Source of the DNA: Runella slithyformis DSM 19594
Lineage (GTDB): Bacteria; Bacteroidota; Bacteroidia; Cytophagales; Spirosomataceae
Length of the DNA stretch: 64,000 nt
Direction: 5' to 3'
Assembly: GCF_000218895.1 (NCBI RefSeq)
Contig: NC_015703.1
Location: forward strand, 1,673,501-1,737,500
A model generated the notes under the pieces. The model did no database searches. It was not told the origin of the DNA and worked only from the letters and a program-made list of their open reading frames with translations. The translations under genes and the position numbers were made by a program. Positions 10,068 to 17,518 of this stretch are shown here, piece after piece; the stretch's first letter is position 1, and every line of letters starts with the position of its first letter.

Positions 10068-11606
10068 TCAGTGTTTAAAGTGCCGCACACCCGTCGTCAC
10101 CATTGCCATGTCATTGGCATCGCAGTAATTAATGGATTCCTGATCGCGAATAGACCCTCCCGGCTGCACAACGGCCGTGACCCCCGCCAAACGGGCGATC
10201 TCCACGCAATCGGCAAAAGGGAAGAAGGCATCCGAAGCCATGACCGAGCCTTTCAGTTCAAATCCAAAAGCAAGGGCCTTGTCAATGGCCTGACGCAGCG
10301 CATCCACGCGGGAAGTTTGGCCCGTTCCGCTCGCAATGAGGCGGTTTTCGGTAGCCAGCACAATCGTATTTGACTTGGTGTGCTTACACACTTTCAACGC
10401 AAACTCCAGCGCCCGCACTTCCGATTCCGTAGGTGCTTTTACGGTCACCGTTTTGAATTGCGACGCGGTTTCCACCACAATGTCTTTGTCCTGCTCCAAC
10501 ACTCCGTTCAGAATAGTTTTGAACATCTTCATGGGCAGGCCCACGGTTTTACGCTGCAGTAAAATGCGGTTTTTCTTGGATTGCAGCAACGCCAGCGCTT
10601 CGGGCTCGTACGCCGGAGCGATCAGAATTTCCATGAACAGTTTGTTCAATTCCTCCGCCGTATCCATGTCAACGGTTGCATTGGTGATGATGACCCCTCC
10701 AAACGCAGAAACGGGATCGCAGGCCAAAGCCGTCAGATAAGCTTCTTTAGCGGTAGGGGCCGTGGCCACCCCGCAGGCATTGGTGTGCTTGATGATGGCA
10801 AAGGTCGGTTCGGTGCCAAACTCATCGATCAGCGCCACACACGCATCCACATCGACCAGGTTATTGTAAGACAATTCTTTTCCGTGCAGTTTATCAAACA
10901 TCGCCTCCAGATCGCCGTAAAACGTGGCCGACTGGTGGGGGTTTTCACCGTAGCGCAGCGAATTTTGGGGCAATTCGGTAAAGGCATAAATATTGGAGGT
11001 CAACGCCGGCGTACCGCCCGACTGATGCACAAACCATTGATTGATGGCCGTATCGTAATGACTGGTGGTGGCAAAGGCCTCCAACGCATAACGACGGCGG
11101 TCTGACAGCTCGGTAGCGCAGCCTTTTTCGGTCAGAATCGAAAGAATATCGGCGTATTGCGTCCGCGACGATACGATGAGGGAATCCTGAAAGTTTTTGG
11201 CCCCCGCCCGAATCAGTGAGATACCTCCAATGTCGATCTTCTCGATAATGTCTTCATCGCTCGCTCCCGAGGCCACGGTTTCTTCAAACGGATACAGATC
11301 TACCACGACCAGATCAATGGCCGGAATATTGAACTGCGCCGCCTGCGCCACATCTCCCTCGTCTTCGCGACGGTACAGAATACCGCCAAATACCGCAGGG
11401 TGCAGGGTCTTGACCCGGCCGCCGAAAATAGACGGATAGCCCGTGAGGTCTTCCACCGCCGTTACGGGAATACCCATGTTTTCGATGAACGTTTGGGTAC
11501 CACCCGTCGAATACAGTTTGACACCGTTTTGGTGGAGAAGTTTAACAATAGGTTCGAGACCGTCTTTGTAATAGACAGAAAGTAAAGCCGATTGAATTTT
11601 TTTCAT
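10068..11606 (-). CDS. purH: Bifunctional AICAR formyltransferase/IMP cyclohydrolase
   Basis: PurH carries out the last two steps of de novo purine synthesis: formylation of AICAR with 10-formyl-THF, then ring closure to IMP. The 512-aa product has the N-terminal cyclohydrolase (MGS-like) domain with LYSTGGTQTFIENMG and the FGGRVKTLHPAVFGGIL segment, and the C-terminal transformylase domain with the catalytic Lys-His in IIKHTNACGVA. The ATG at 11606 (MKKIQSALLSVYYKDG) matches the family start; an ATG 30 nt upstream would add ten atypical residues. The gene stands alone between sprA and an MFS transporter gene, all on the minus strand, with hairpins on either side. Confidence 0.96.
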   Translation of the reverse strand: MKKIQSALLSVYYKDGLEPIVKLLHQNGVKLYSTGGTQTFIENMGIPVTAVEDLTGYPSIFGGRVKTLHPAVFGGILYRREDEGDVAQAAQFNIPAIDLVVVDLYPFEETVASGASDEDIIEKIDIGGISLIRAGAKNFQDSLIVSSRTQYADILSILTEKGCATELSDRRRYALEAFATTSHYDTAINQWFVHQSGGTPALTSNIYAFTELPQNSLRYGENPHQSATFYGDLEAMFDKLHGKELSYNNLVDVDACVALIDEFGTEPTFAIIKHTNACGVATAPTAKEAYLTALACDPVSAFGGVIITNATVDMDTAEELNKLFMEILIAPAYEPEALALLQSKKNRILLQRKTVGLPMKMFKTILNGVLEQDKDIVVETASQFKTVTVKAPTESEVRALEFALKVCKHTKSNTIVLATENRLIASGTGQTSRVDALRQAIDKALAFGFELKGSVMASDAFFPFADCVEIARLAGVTAVVQPGGSIRDQESINYCDANDMAMVTTGVRHFKH

Positions 11607-11730
11607 TGAATGGAGAGCTTGCGCACGATTGATCATATATCGGGGGGAATGAATTCAATATCCTGACGAACAAATCGTTAGTGCAGCCAAAGCGGTTAAT
11701 TAACAACTGATTACATCACTGATAAAAATG

Positions 11731-11750
11731 AAGCCGCAAAATTACGGCTT
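11731..11750 (-). terminator. Hairpin terminator after MFS transporter gene
   Basis: AAGCCG and CGGCTT form a 6-bp stem with an 8-nt loop; on the minus strand it is followed by CATTTTTATC. It lies about 45 nt past the end of the MFS gene and upstream of purH. The minus-strand loop reads TAATTTTG, which also matches the -7 promoter consensus for purH, so the site could have either role. Confidence 0.5.
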
Positions 11751-11796
11751 TTAATGTTAGAAAAGGAAAAATGAAAAAGAAAAGCTGTCAAATGAT

Positions 11797-12951
11797 CTAT
11801 ATTCTCCGCGACGCCGTCAGGCCAAAGACACCTCCCAGCGCCAGTACCGATACTGCCGAATGCCCATAGGCGTTAAAAAGCCATTGGGTAATATACAGGC
11901 TGGGAATAGTAATGAAGAAACCGATCGAAGTCACCAGCGTTATGGCCGTAGCTCGGTAATTGGCGGGAGCATTAAGCGAAACCAACGTGGAAAACTGCGG
12001 CGAATCTCCGGCCACGCTGATTCCCCAAATCAACATAAAAACCGAAAAAATCACCCTCGAAAAATAAGGCAAAAAAACGCAGAGAATACAGCAAATGCAC
12101 GAAAGCAGCAGGGCAACCCAAGCCGTACGATGACTTCCCCACCACAGAGAAAGCTCTCCCGTCAACACACACCCCAACGTGCCCGAAGCAATGACACAAA
12201 AAGATAAGAACGACACCGGAAGTGCCTGATGCGTAAGTTGATTATAGGAAGCAATGATCACCGGAACAAAGGCCCAAAAGGTATATAGCTCAAACATATG
12301 TCCGAAATACCCAAAAGCCGAGCGTCGAAAGGCGGCATCTTTAAATACATCGCGCAACACGGTGGGATTAAAACGCCCCGCCACCCGCCGAAAAGGGCCG
12401 TCTTTTACCCAAAGGCCGATCACCGCCCCCCCTGAAACCGCCAAAGCCGAGGTGCAGTAAATCACGTATTCCCAAGGCAATGTGTAGGAAAATGATTTAA
12501 GAATATACGGAAAGGCCGTTCCGAGTACCAATGCGCCCACCAAATACCCCAACGCTTTGCCCAGTCCTGTTTCGTACCAATCACTGCAAATTTTCATGCC
12601 TACCGGGTACACACCGGCCAGAAAGAAGCCAACCCCCAACCGGGCGGTAAATAAGCCTTCAAGCGACCGATAACTGACCCACACGCTCAAATTACACACC
12701 GCCGCCAGAATGGCTGAAACCATAAAAACCCGCACGGGAGAAAAACGATCGGCAATGGAAAAATACGAATAGAAAAGCGTTCCCAGTACAAACCCCAGCT
12801 GAACGGCTGTGGTCATGGTAGGCATAAAAGCGGCCGTTTGGGGATGAAAAGTCTGCAACGTCTGCATCACTGCGTTGACGGCAAACCAAAGCGATGTACC
12901 GGCAAATTGCGCCGCCACCACAAGCGGAAGGAGGTAATAGGGTCGTTTCAT
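11797..12951 (-). CDS. MFS transporter
   Basis: This is a 384-aa multi-pass inner-membrane protein of the major facilitator superfamily. About twelve hydrophobic segments can be counted, beginning with YYLLPLVVAAQFAGTSLWFA. The loop after the second helix (FSIADRFSPVRVF) resembles the family's loop-2-3 motif, and a conserved Arg appears in FTARLGVGFFLAGVYPVG. The substrate cannot be told from the sequence and no metabolic genes adjoin it; purH downstream is unrelated in role and separated by a hairpin. It is somewhat short for MFS, with an abrupt end at TASRRI after the last helix. Confidence 0.85.
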   Translation of the reverse strand: MKRPYYLLPLVVAAQFAGTSLWFAVNAVMQTLQTFHPQTAAFMPTMTTAVQLGFVLGTLFYSYFSIADRFSPVRVFMVSAILAAVCNLSVWVSYRSLEGLFTARLGVGFFLAGVYPVGMKICSDWYETGLGKALGYLVGALVLGTAFPYILKSFSYTLPWEYVIYCTSALAVSGGAVIGLWVKDGPFRRVAGRFNPTVLRDVFKDAAFRRSAFGYFGHMFELYTFWAFVPVIIASYNQLTHQALPVSFLSFCVIASGTLGCVLTGELSLWWGSHRTAWVALLLSCICCILCVFLPYFSRVIFSVFMLIWGISVAGDSPQFSTLVSLNAPANYRATAITLVTSIGFFITIPSLYITQWLFNAYGHSAVSVLALGGVFGLTASRRI

Positions 12952-13049
12952 GGGTTTAGAACGGCAATGTTACCAAAGAATAAAGGATTCTTCAAAAGGA
13001 AATAGATTTTGGAGGATTTTTACTTTCATAAAAAACTTCTTTTCCTTCC

Positions 13050-13895
13050 ATGACCTTCTGTAAAACTGTGTTCATGCTCGGTTTCCTTTGGCTTTGCGGC
13101 ATGCCGATGTCGTATGCTCAATCCTCTGAACCGGATATTTTCCAAGCGCTTCCCCACGAAAAACAACTCAGTACGTTTAGCGGCTTCCCCTGTGCTTCGT
13201 TTGTCTTCAACGGTCGGCAGGCCAAGGTCGTGAAGCCCCTCAAAACGGCACAGAATGCGCCTTGGGTATGGCGGGCGCGCTTTTGGGGGCACGAGCCGCA
13301 GGCCGACAGCACCCTGTTGGCCTGCGGATTTCACGTAGTGTATTGCGACGTAGCCGAGCTCTACGGCAACGCACAGGCCATTGAGATCTGGAATCAATTT
13401 TACGACTTTCTGCACCAAGCGGGGCTTTCTCCCAAAGTCGCCCTGGAGGGGTTCAGTCGCGGGGGTATCTATGCGTACAATTGGGCCATCGCCAATCCCG
13501 AAAAAGTATCCTGTGTCTACGCCGATGCGCCCGTGCTTGACCTGAAAAGTTGGCCCGGCGGCAAAGGTCGCAGTCCGGGCAGCCCGAAAGACTGGGAGCT
13601 GTTTAAGCAGGATTACAATCTCAAAACGGAAGAAGAGGCCATGCAATTCAAAGGAAGTCCGCTCGACAACGTCGATAAGATCGTCAAAGGCGGCTATCCC
13701 ATGCTGCACGTATGCGGCGATGCCGACGATGTGGTGCCGATCGAAGAAAACACGACACTGTTTGAGCAGCGTGTCAAAGCACTCGGCGGCAACATCACCG
13801 TCATTCATAAGCCCGGCGTAAATCACCACCCACACAGCCTGAAAGACCCCTCTCCCATCGTGGCGTTTATCTTACGCGCTGCATGGAGGGATTAG
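13050..13895 (+). CDS. Secreted alpha/beta-hydrolase
   Basis: The 281-aa product has an N-terminal signal peptide ending near MSYAQS, so it should act in the periplasm or outside the cell. The fold is alpha/beta hydrolase: a nucleophile elbow GFSRGG supplies the serine, an aspartate follows in CGDADDVVP, and the histidine lies in VNHHPHS near the C-terminus, completing a Ser-Asp-His triad. The pattern resembles esterases and peptidases of the prolyl-oligopeptidase/acetylxylan-esterase clan, but the substrate is not recognisable. It is followed 16 bp later by an M15 peptidase gene on the same strand, so the two probably share a transcript. Confidence 0.82.
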   Translation: MTFCKTVFMLGFLWLCGMPMSYAQSSEPDIFQALPHEKQLSTFSGFPCASFVFNGRQAKVVKPLKTAQNAPWVWRARFWGHEPQADSTLLACGFHVVYCDVAELYGNAQAIEIWNQFYDFLHQAGLSPKVALEGFSRGGIYAYNWAIANPEKVSCVYADAPVLDLKSWPGGKGRSPGSPKDWELFKQDYNLKTEEEAMQFKGSPLDNVDKIVKGGYPMLHVCGDADDVVPIEENTTLFEQRVKALGGNITVIHKPGVNHHPHSLKDPSPIVAFILRAAWRD

Positions 13896-13911
13896 TCTGC
13901 ACCCCTGAAAA

Positions 13912-14751
13912 ATGAAATCATCGCCCGTCTTAAATAGCCTTTTGAGGCTACCGGCCATCGTCAGTTCACGAACTTTCAGGCCGTTTTTGATCCGTAAAAA
14001 TCCGCGATGCACCGCCCCTGCATTATCCGCGTTCTTATTATGTTGTTCAACGGCATACGCCCAATCCGAATACCTCAAAGCCTATCCCGCCCACATCGCA
14101 CGGGTGACCAAAAATGAGATCATTTGGAAAGATTCAACGGTTATGCCTTTTGACGACGGGCAAAGAAAATCATTTGCCCAACTTCTGGAAAACGCTGACC
14201 CGGAAGACCAGTTGGTGCAACGCTACCCTACGTCAGGCGCTCCAAAGCCTCCTTCAGTGAATCAGGACCCGGGGCGTTTTCGTTATGAGCCTTTTTTTCG
14301 AAAGATGTACGGAAATACCGAAGCCGAAGTACGTAAAAACCTGGTCGAGATCATCTGGCTGCCTAACACCCTGAAAAAACCACTTTTGGTCACGAAAATA
14401 AACAACGTTGATAAACAGTTGCAGGCCGTTTCTGACGAATTGGAACGGCATCCCGAACTGTTGAAATACGTCAACGATCCTGCCGGCACCTTTTCGTGGC
14501 GCGTCATCAGCGGCACCAACCGGCTCAGTATGCACAGCTACGGCACCGCCATCGACATCAATCTCAGCCTCTCGCATTATTGGCAATGGGACTGCCATTG
14601 CAAAGATGAAACCCTACCGCTCACCTACCGCAACCTCATCGCCGTCAAGGTGGTAGAAATCTTTGAAAAACACGGCTTTATCTGGGGCGGCAAATGGTAC
14701 CATTACGATACCATGCACTTCGAATACCGGCCCGAATTATTGCTGAAATGA
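13912..14751 (+). CDS. M15 family D-Ala-D-Ala carboxypeptidase-like protein
   Basis: M15 peptidases are zinc enzymes that trim peptidoglycan peptides in the periplasm. The C-terminal third carries the signature: SMHSYGTAIDIN supplies the first His and the Asp ligands, and WYHYDTMHFEYRPEL supplies the final His and the catalytic region. The N-terminus is unusual, with about 35 polar and basic residues before a hydrophobic stretch ending at STAYAQS, which looks like a signal peptide; translation may therefore start further in, though no closer Met fits well. Length 279 aa. It shares a likely transcript with the hydrolase gene 16 bp upstream, suggesting a wall-remodelling pair, although that is inference. 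Confidence 0.85.
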   Translation: MKSSPVLNSLLRLPAIVSSRTFRPFLIRKNPRCTAPALSAFLLCCSTAYAQSEYLKAYPAHIARVTKNEIIWKDSTVMPFDDGQRKSFAQLLENADPEDQLVQRYPTSGAPKPPSVNQDPGRFRYEPFFRKMYGNTEAEVRKNLVEIIWLPNTLKKPLLVTKINNVDKQLQAVSDELERHPELLKYVNDPAGTFSWRVISGTNRLSMHSYGTAIDINLSLSHYWQWDCHCKDETLPLTYRNLIAVKVVEIFEKHGFIWGGKWYHYDTMHFEYRPELLLK

Positions 14752-14781
14752 TTTGACAATGTGAAAGCACAGGGTTCTGAC

Positions 14782-14988
14782 CGCTCGTTGGGATTTGTAA
14801 TCCTTCGCTCGTTGGGATTTGTAATCCCAACGGATACTGACTCAGGATTTGTAATCCATTCATCACTTCGCTCGTTGGGATTTGCAATCCCAACGGATAC
14901 TGACTCAGGATTTATAATCCATTCATCACTTCGCTCGTTGGGATTTGCAATCCCAACGGATACTGAATCAGGATTTATAATCCATTCA
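14782..14988. repeat. Left REP-like palindrome array (63-bp period) beside the RAYT gene
   Basis: Three full copies of a 63-bp unit start at 14806, 14869 and 14932, preceded by a partial copy at 14782. Each unit holds a 21-bp palindrome (GTTGGGATT, 3-nt loop, AATCCCAAC at 14811-14831, 14874-14894 and 14937-14957) and a 13-bp one (GGATT, loop, AATCC at 14845-14857, 14908-14920 and 14971-14983). Loops are TGT, TGC or TAT. The array precedes the transposase gene and shares its GGATT-NNN-AATCC core with the array on the other side. Confidence 0.9.
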
Positions 14989-15055
14989 TAATCATGATAG
15001 AGAAAATAAGCCTGAAGATGACGGTCGCCGGTACAGGTCGTCTAAACGATAAACG

Positions 15056-15598
15056 ATGGGCTTAAAAAATAAAATCAGCGAAGGGCATACGTACTTTTTA
15101 ACTATGACCGTGGTGGATTGGGTAGATGTTTTCACTCGTCCGATGTACAAAACTATTATTATTGACTCTCTTCGATATTGCCAAAAAGAGAAAGGATTGG
15201 AAATATACGCATGGGTATTGATGACCAATCACCTACATTTATTAGCCTCTGCCACAGAGGGATATAATCTTTCAGATATTCTCCGTGATTTTAAGAAATT
15301 TACGTCCAAAAAAATAGTGGAAACAGTCGTCAAAGAAACGGAAAGCCGAAAGCAATGGATGTTGTATCGCTTTAATTATCATGGTTTTTGGCATCCGAAA
15401 AATCAACAGTTTAAATTTTGGCAAGACGGAAATGAAGCGAAAGAGATTCACAGTAATGACTTCCTGTTTCAAAAGCTGCATTACATACACGATAATCCTG
15501 TCAGAGCCGGTATTGTTGAGTTTCCCGAAGAATATCTGTATAGTTCAGCACGCACCTATGTGGGTAAAAAAGGACTGATAGACGTGATTGTTGTGTGA
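15056..15598 (+). CDS. REP-associated tyrosine transposase (RAYT, Y1/HUH family)
   Basis: RAYTs are single-copy, domesticated relatives of IS200/IS605 transposases that nick single-stranded DNA at REP palindromes. The 180-aa protein has the metal-binding HUH pair as NHLHLL (His59, His61) and the nucleophilic tyrosine in KLHYIHDNPVRAG (Tyr143), with the FYGHGFWH-like segment NYHGFWHPKN between them. Length fits the family. The gene is AT-richer than its neighbours and lies between two palindrome arrays with the same core in opposite orientation, as expected for a RAYT with its own REPs. There are no IS-type terminal features or second ORF, so this is not an ordinary IS200 element. All three catalytic residues are intact, so it is probably functional. 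Confidence 0.9.
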   Translation: MGLKNKISEGHTYFLTMTVVDWVDVFTRPMYKTIIIDSLRYCQKEKGLEIYAWVLMTNHLHLLASATEGYNLSDILRDFKKFTSKKIVETVVKETESRKQWMLYRFNYHGFWHPKNQQFKFWQDGNEAKEIHSNDFLFQKLHYIHDNPVRAGIVEFPEEYLYSSARTYVGKKGLIDVIVV

Positions 15599-15604
15599 AT
15601 TTTC

Positions 15605-15752
15605 GGATTATAAATCCTTCTCAGACGGGTTCGGGATTGCAAATCCCGAACAGCATTAGATTACAAATCCCGAACAGCATTAGAGTACAAATCCCGAACA
15701 GCATTAGATTACAAATCCCGAACAGCATTAGATTACAAATCCCGAACAGCGG
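15605..15752. repeat. Right REP-like palindrome array (24-bp period) beside the RAYT gene
   Basis: It begins with GGATT-ATA-AATCC (15605-15617) and a perfect 23-bp palindrome with 10-bp arms GTTCGGGATT/AATCCCGAAC and loop GCA (15629-15651). Four further copies of a 24-bp direct repeat follow; the AAATCCCG motif recurs at 15641, 15665, 15689, 15713 and 15737. Loops ATA, GCA and ACA are the reverse complements of the left-array loops TAT, TGC and TGT, so the array is inverted relative to the left one. Confidence 0.9.
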
Positions 15753-15767
15753 AAAGAGTAATACATC

Positions 15768-15797
15768 ACCCGTCAGGCATTGAAAAACCTGACGGGT
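15768..15797 (-). terminator. Hairpin after pruA
   Basis: ACCCGTCAGG (15768-15777) pairs perfectly with CCTGACGGGT (15788-15797) around a 10-nt loop, extendable by up to three pairs. It lies 17 bp beyond the pruA stop. No T tract follows on the minus strand, so it may equally be a dispersed repeat at the edge of the RAYT locus. Confidence 0.55.
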
Positions 15798-15813
15798 GGT
15801 ATGCGGTATTACC

Positions 15814-17445
15814 CTATTCTAGCGCCAAAAACGGATAGCGATAGTCTACCGGCGAAACAAAGGTTTCTTTGATGGTGCGCGGGGAAACCCAGCGCAACAG
15901 GTTCAGCATCGATCCGGCCTTGTCGTTAGTTCCCGAAGCCCGTGCCCCACCAAACGGCTGCTGACCTACCACGGCACCGGTAGGCTTATCGTTAATGTAA
16001 AAATTTCCGGCGGCGTTCACCAGCTTTTTGCTTGCCTGCTCAATCACGTAGCGGTCTTGAGCAAAAATAGAACCCGTCAGGGCATAAGGAGAGGTTTTGT
16101 CTACGAGTTCGAGTGTTTGTTCGAATTGATCCGGCTCGTATACATAGATGGAAAGCACCGGTCCGAAGATTTCTTCACACATGGTCGTATACATGGGATC
16201 GGTGGTAAGAAGTACGGTAGGCTCGATGAAATAGCCCGTTGATTTATCGTGATTTCCCCCGGCGATGACCGTTACGCGAGGATCCTTTTTGGCATTTTCT
16301 ATATAACCGGCAATTTTATCGAACGACTTTTCGTCAATAACGGCGTTGATAAAATTGGAAAAATCTTCCGTACCGCCCATTTTCATGCTTGCCAGATCAG
16401 CAATCATATACTCTTTCACTTCGTCCCACAGGTTGGACGGAATGTAGGCCCTCGAAGCCGCCGAGCATTTTTGTCCCTGGTACTCAAATGCCCCGCGCAC
16501 CAGTCCCACCGCTACAGCTTTGGCATCGGCCGATGAATGCGCTACCACAAAGTCTTTACCGCCCGTTTCGCCCACGATGCGCGGGAAGGATTTATAAAGT
16601 GACAGATTATCGCCAATGGTTTTCCAAATGTGCTGAAACACCTTTGTGCTTCCTGTAAAGTGAATACCTGCAAAGTCCGGATGACTCAGGATCACATCAC
16701 CGGCTACGGGGCCATCCACGTAAATCAGGTTGATGACGCCATCGGGCACCCCGGCTTCTTTGAATACTTTCATCAATACATTGGCTGCGTACACCTGCGT
16801 GAGGGCAGGTTTCCACACACACACATTCCCCATCAGGGCCGCCGATGCGGGCAGGTTGCCGGCAATAGCCGTAAAGTTGAAAGGCGTCAGCGCAAAGACA
16901 AACCCTTCCAGCGGACGATGCTCCAAACGGTTCCAGACCCCGTCGGACGATTGCGGCTGCTCGCCGTATATCTGAGCAGCATAGTGCACATTAAAACGCA
17001 GAAAATCAATCATTTCGCAAGCTGCGTCAATTTCCGCCTGATAGGCATTTTTAGATTGACCGAGCATGGTGGCGGCGTTGATTTCGGCGCGGTACGGCCC
17101 CGCCAGCAGATCCGCCGCTTTCAGGAAAATAGCCGCGCGGTGTTCCCAACTTAAATCAGCCCATTTTTGTCGCGCCGCCAAGGCCGCCTCAATGGCTTTG
17201 GTCACGTGCGAAGCATCACCCAACGAATAATACCCCAATACGTGTTGATGGTCGTGGGGAGGCGTCACGACATGTTTATCGGCCGTCATGATCTCCTCAC
17301 TGCCGATGTACATCGGTATCTCAATCTGTCTGCTGCGGGCTTCAGTAAGGGCCGCTTTAAGTGCTGCACGTTCGGGCGAATGGGGTGCGTATGATTTGAC
17401 GGGTTCGTTCTTTGGAACGGGTACGTTGAAAAATCCGGTAGCCAT
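15814..17445 (-). CDS. pruA: L-glutamate gamma-semialdehyde (1-pyrroline-5-carboxylate) dehydrogenase
   Basis: This NAD-dependent enzyme oxidises glutamate semialdehyde to glutamate, the second step of proline breakdown. The 543-aa product belongs to the aldehyde dehydrogenase superfamily in its single-enzyme PruA form, without the proline dehydrogenase domain of PutA. It shows the catalytic glutamate in VGETGGKDFVV, the catalytic cysteine in YQGQKCSAASRAYIP, the substrate-binding ALTPFNFTAIAGN segment and the C-terminal INDKPTGAVVGQQPFGGARASGTN. The start MATGFFNVPVP is typical for Bacteroidetes. A proline dehydrogenase gene is not adjacent. It lies 73 bp after a prolyl oligopeptidase gene on the same strand, which would supply proline-containing peptides. 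Confidence 0.95.
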   Translation of the reverse strand: MATGFFNVPVPKNEPVKSYAPHSPERAALKAALTEARSRQIEIPMYIGSEEIMTADKHVVTPPHDHQHVLGYYSLGDASHVTKAIEAALAARQKWADLSWEHRAAIFLKAADLLAGPYRAEINAATMLGQSKNAYQAEIDAACEMIDFLRFNVHYAAQIYGEQPQSSDGVWNRLEHRPLEGFVFALTPFNFTAIAGNLPASAALMGNVCVWKPALTQVYAANVLMKVFKEAGVPDGVINLIYVDGPVAGDVILSHPDFAGIHFTGSTKVFQHIWKTIGDNLSLYKSFPRIVGETGGKDFVVAHSSADAKAVAVGLVRGAFEYQGQKCSAASRAYIPSNLWDEVKEYMIADLASMKMGGTEDFSNFINAVIDEKSFDKIAGYIENAKKDPRVTVIAGGNHDKSTGYFIEPTVLLTTDPMYTTMCEEIFGPVLSIYVYEPDQFEQTLELVDKTSPYALTGSIFAQDRYVIEQASKKLVNAAGNFYINDKPTGAVVGQQPFGGARASGTNDKAGSMLNLLRWVSPRTIKETFVSPVDYRYPFLALE

Positions 17446-17518
17446 AATTTGGTCAATGTGTAAAGATGAAAGTGTAAAAAAAAGTCTAACAGAGGAATAC
17501 CGCGGTGTGAAGGATAAA

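Noticed and set aside
13026-13835. 269-codon ORF antisense to the secreted hydrolase gene
   Set aside because: The plus-strand gene has a signal peptide and a complete catalytic triad; the antisense ORF has no such features.
14761-14991. 76-codon ORF with repeated peptide
   Set aside because: It is the translation of the 63-bp palindrome array; the pattern is explained by the DNA repeat.
15629-15752. Possible CRISPR array of 24-bp repeats
   Set aside because: The repeats are directly adjacent with no unique spacers, contain a palindrome core and lie beside a RAYT gene; no cas genes are present.
15595-15783. 62-codon ORF with repeats of a short peptide
   Set aside because: It is a translation of the 24-bp repeat array and has no protein features.
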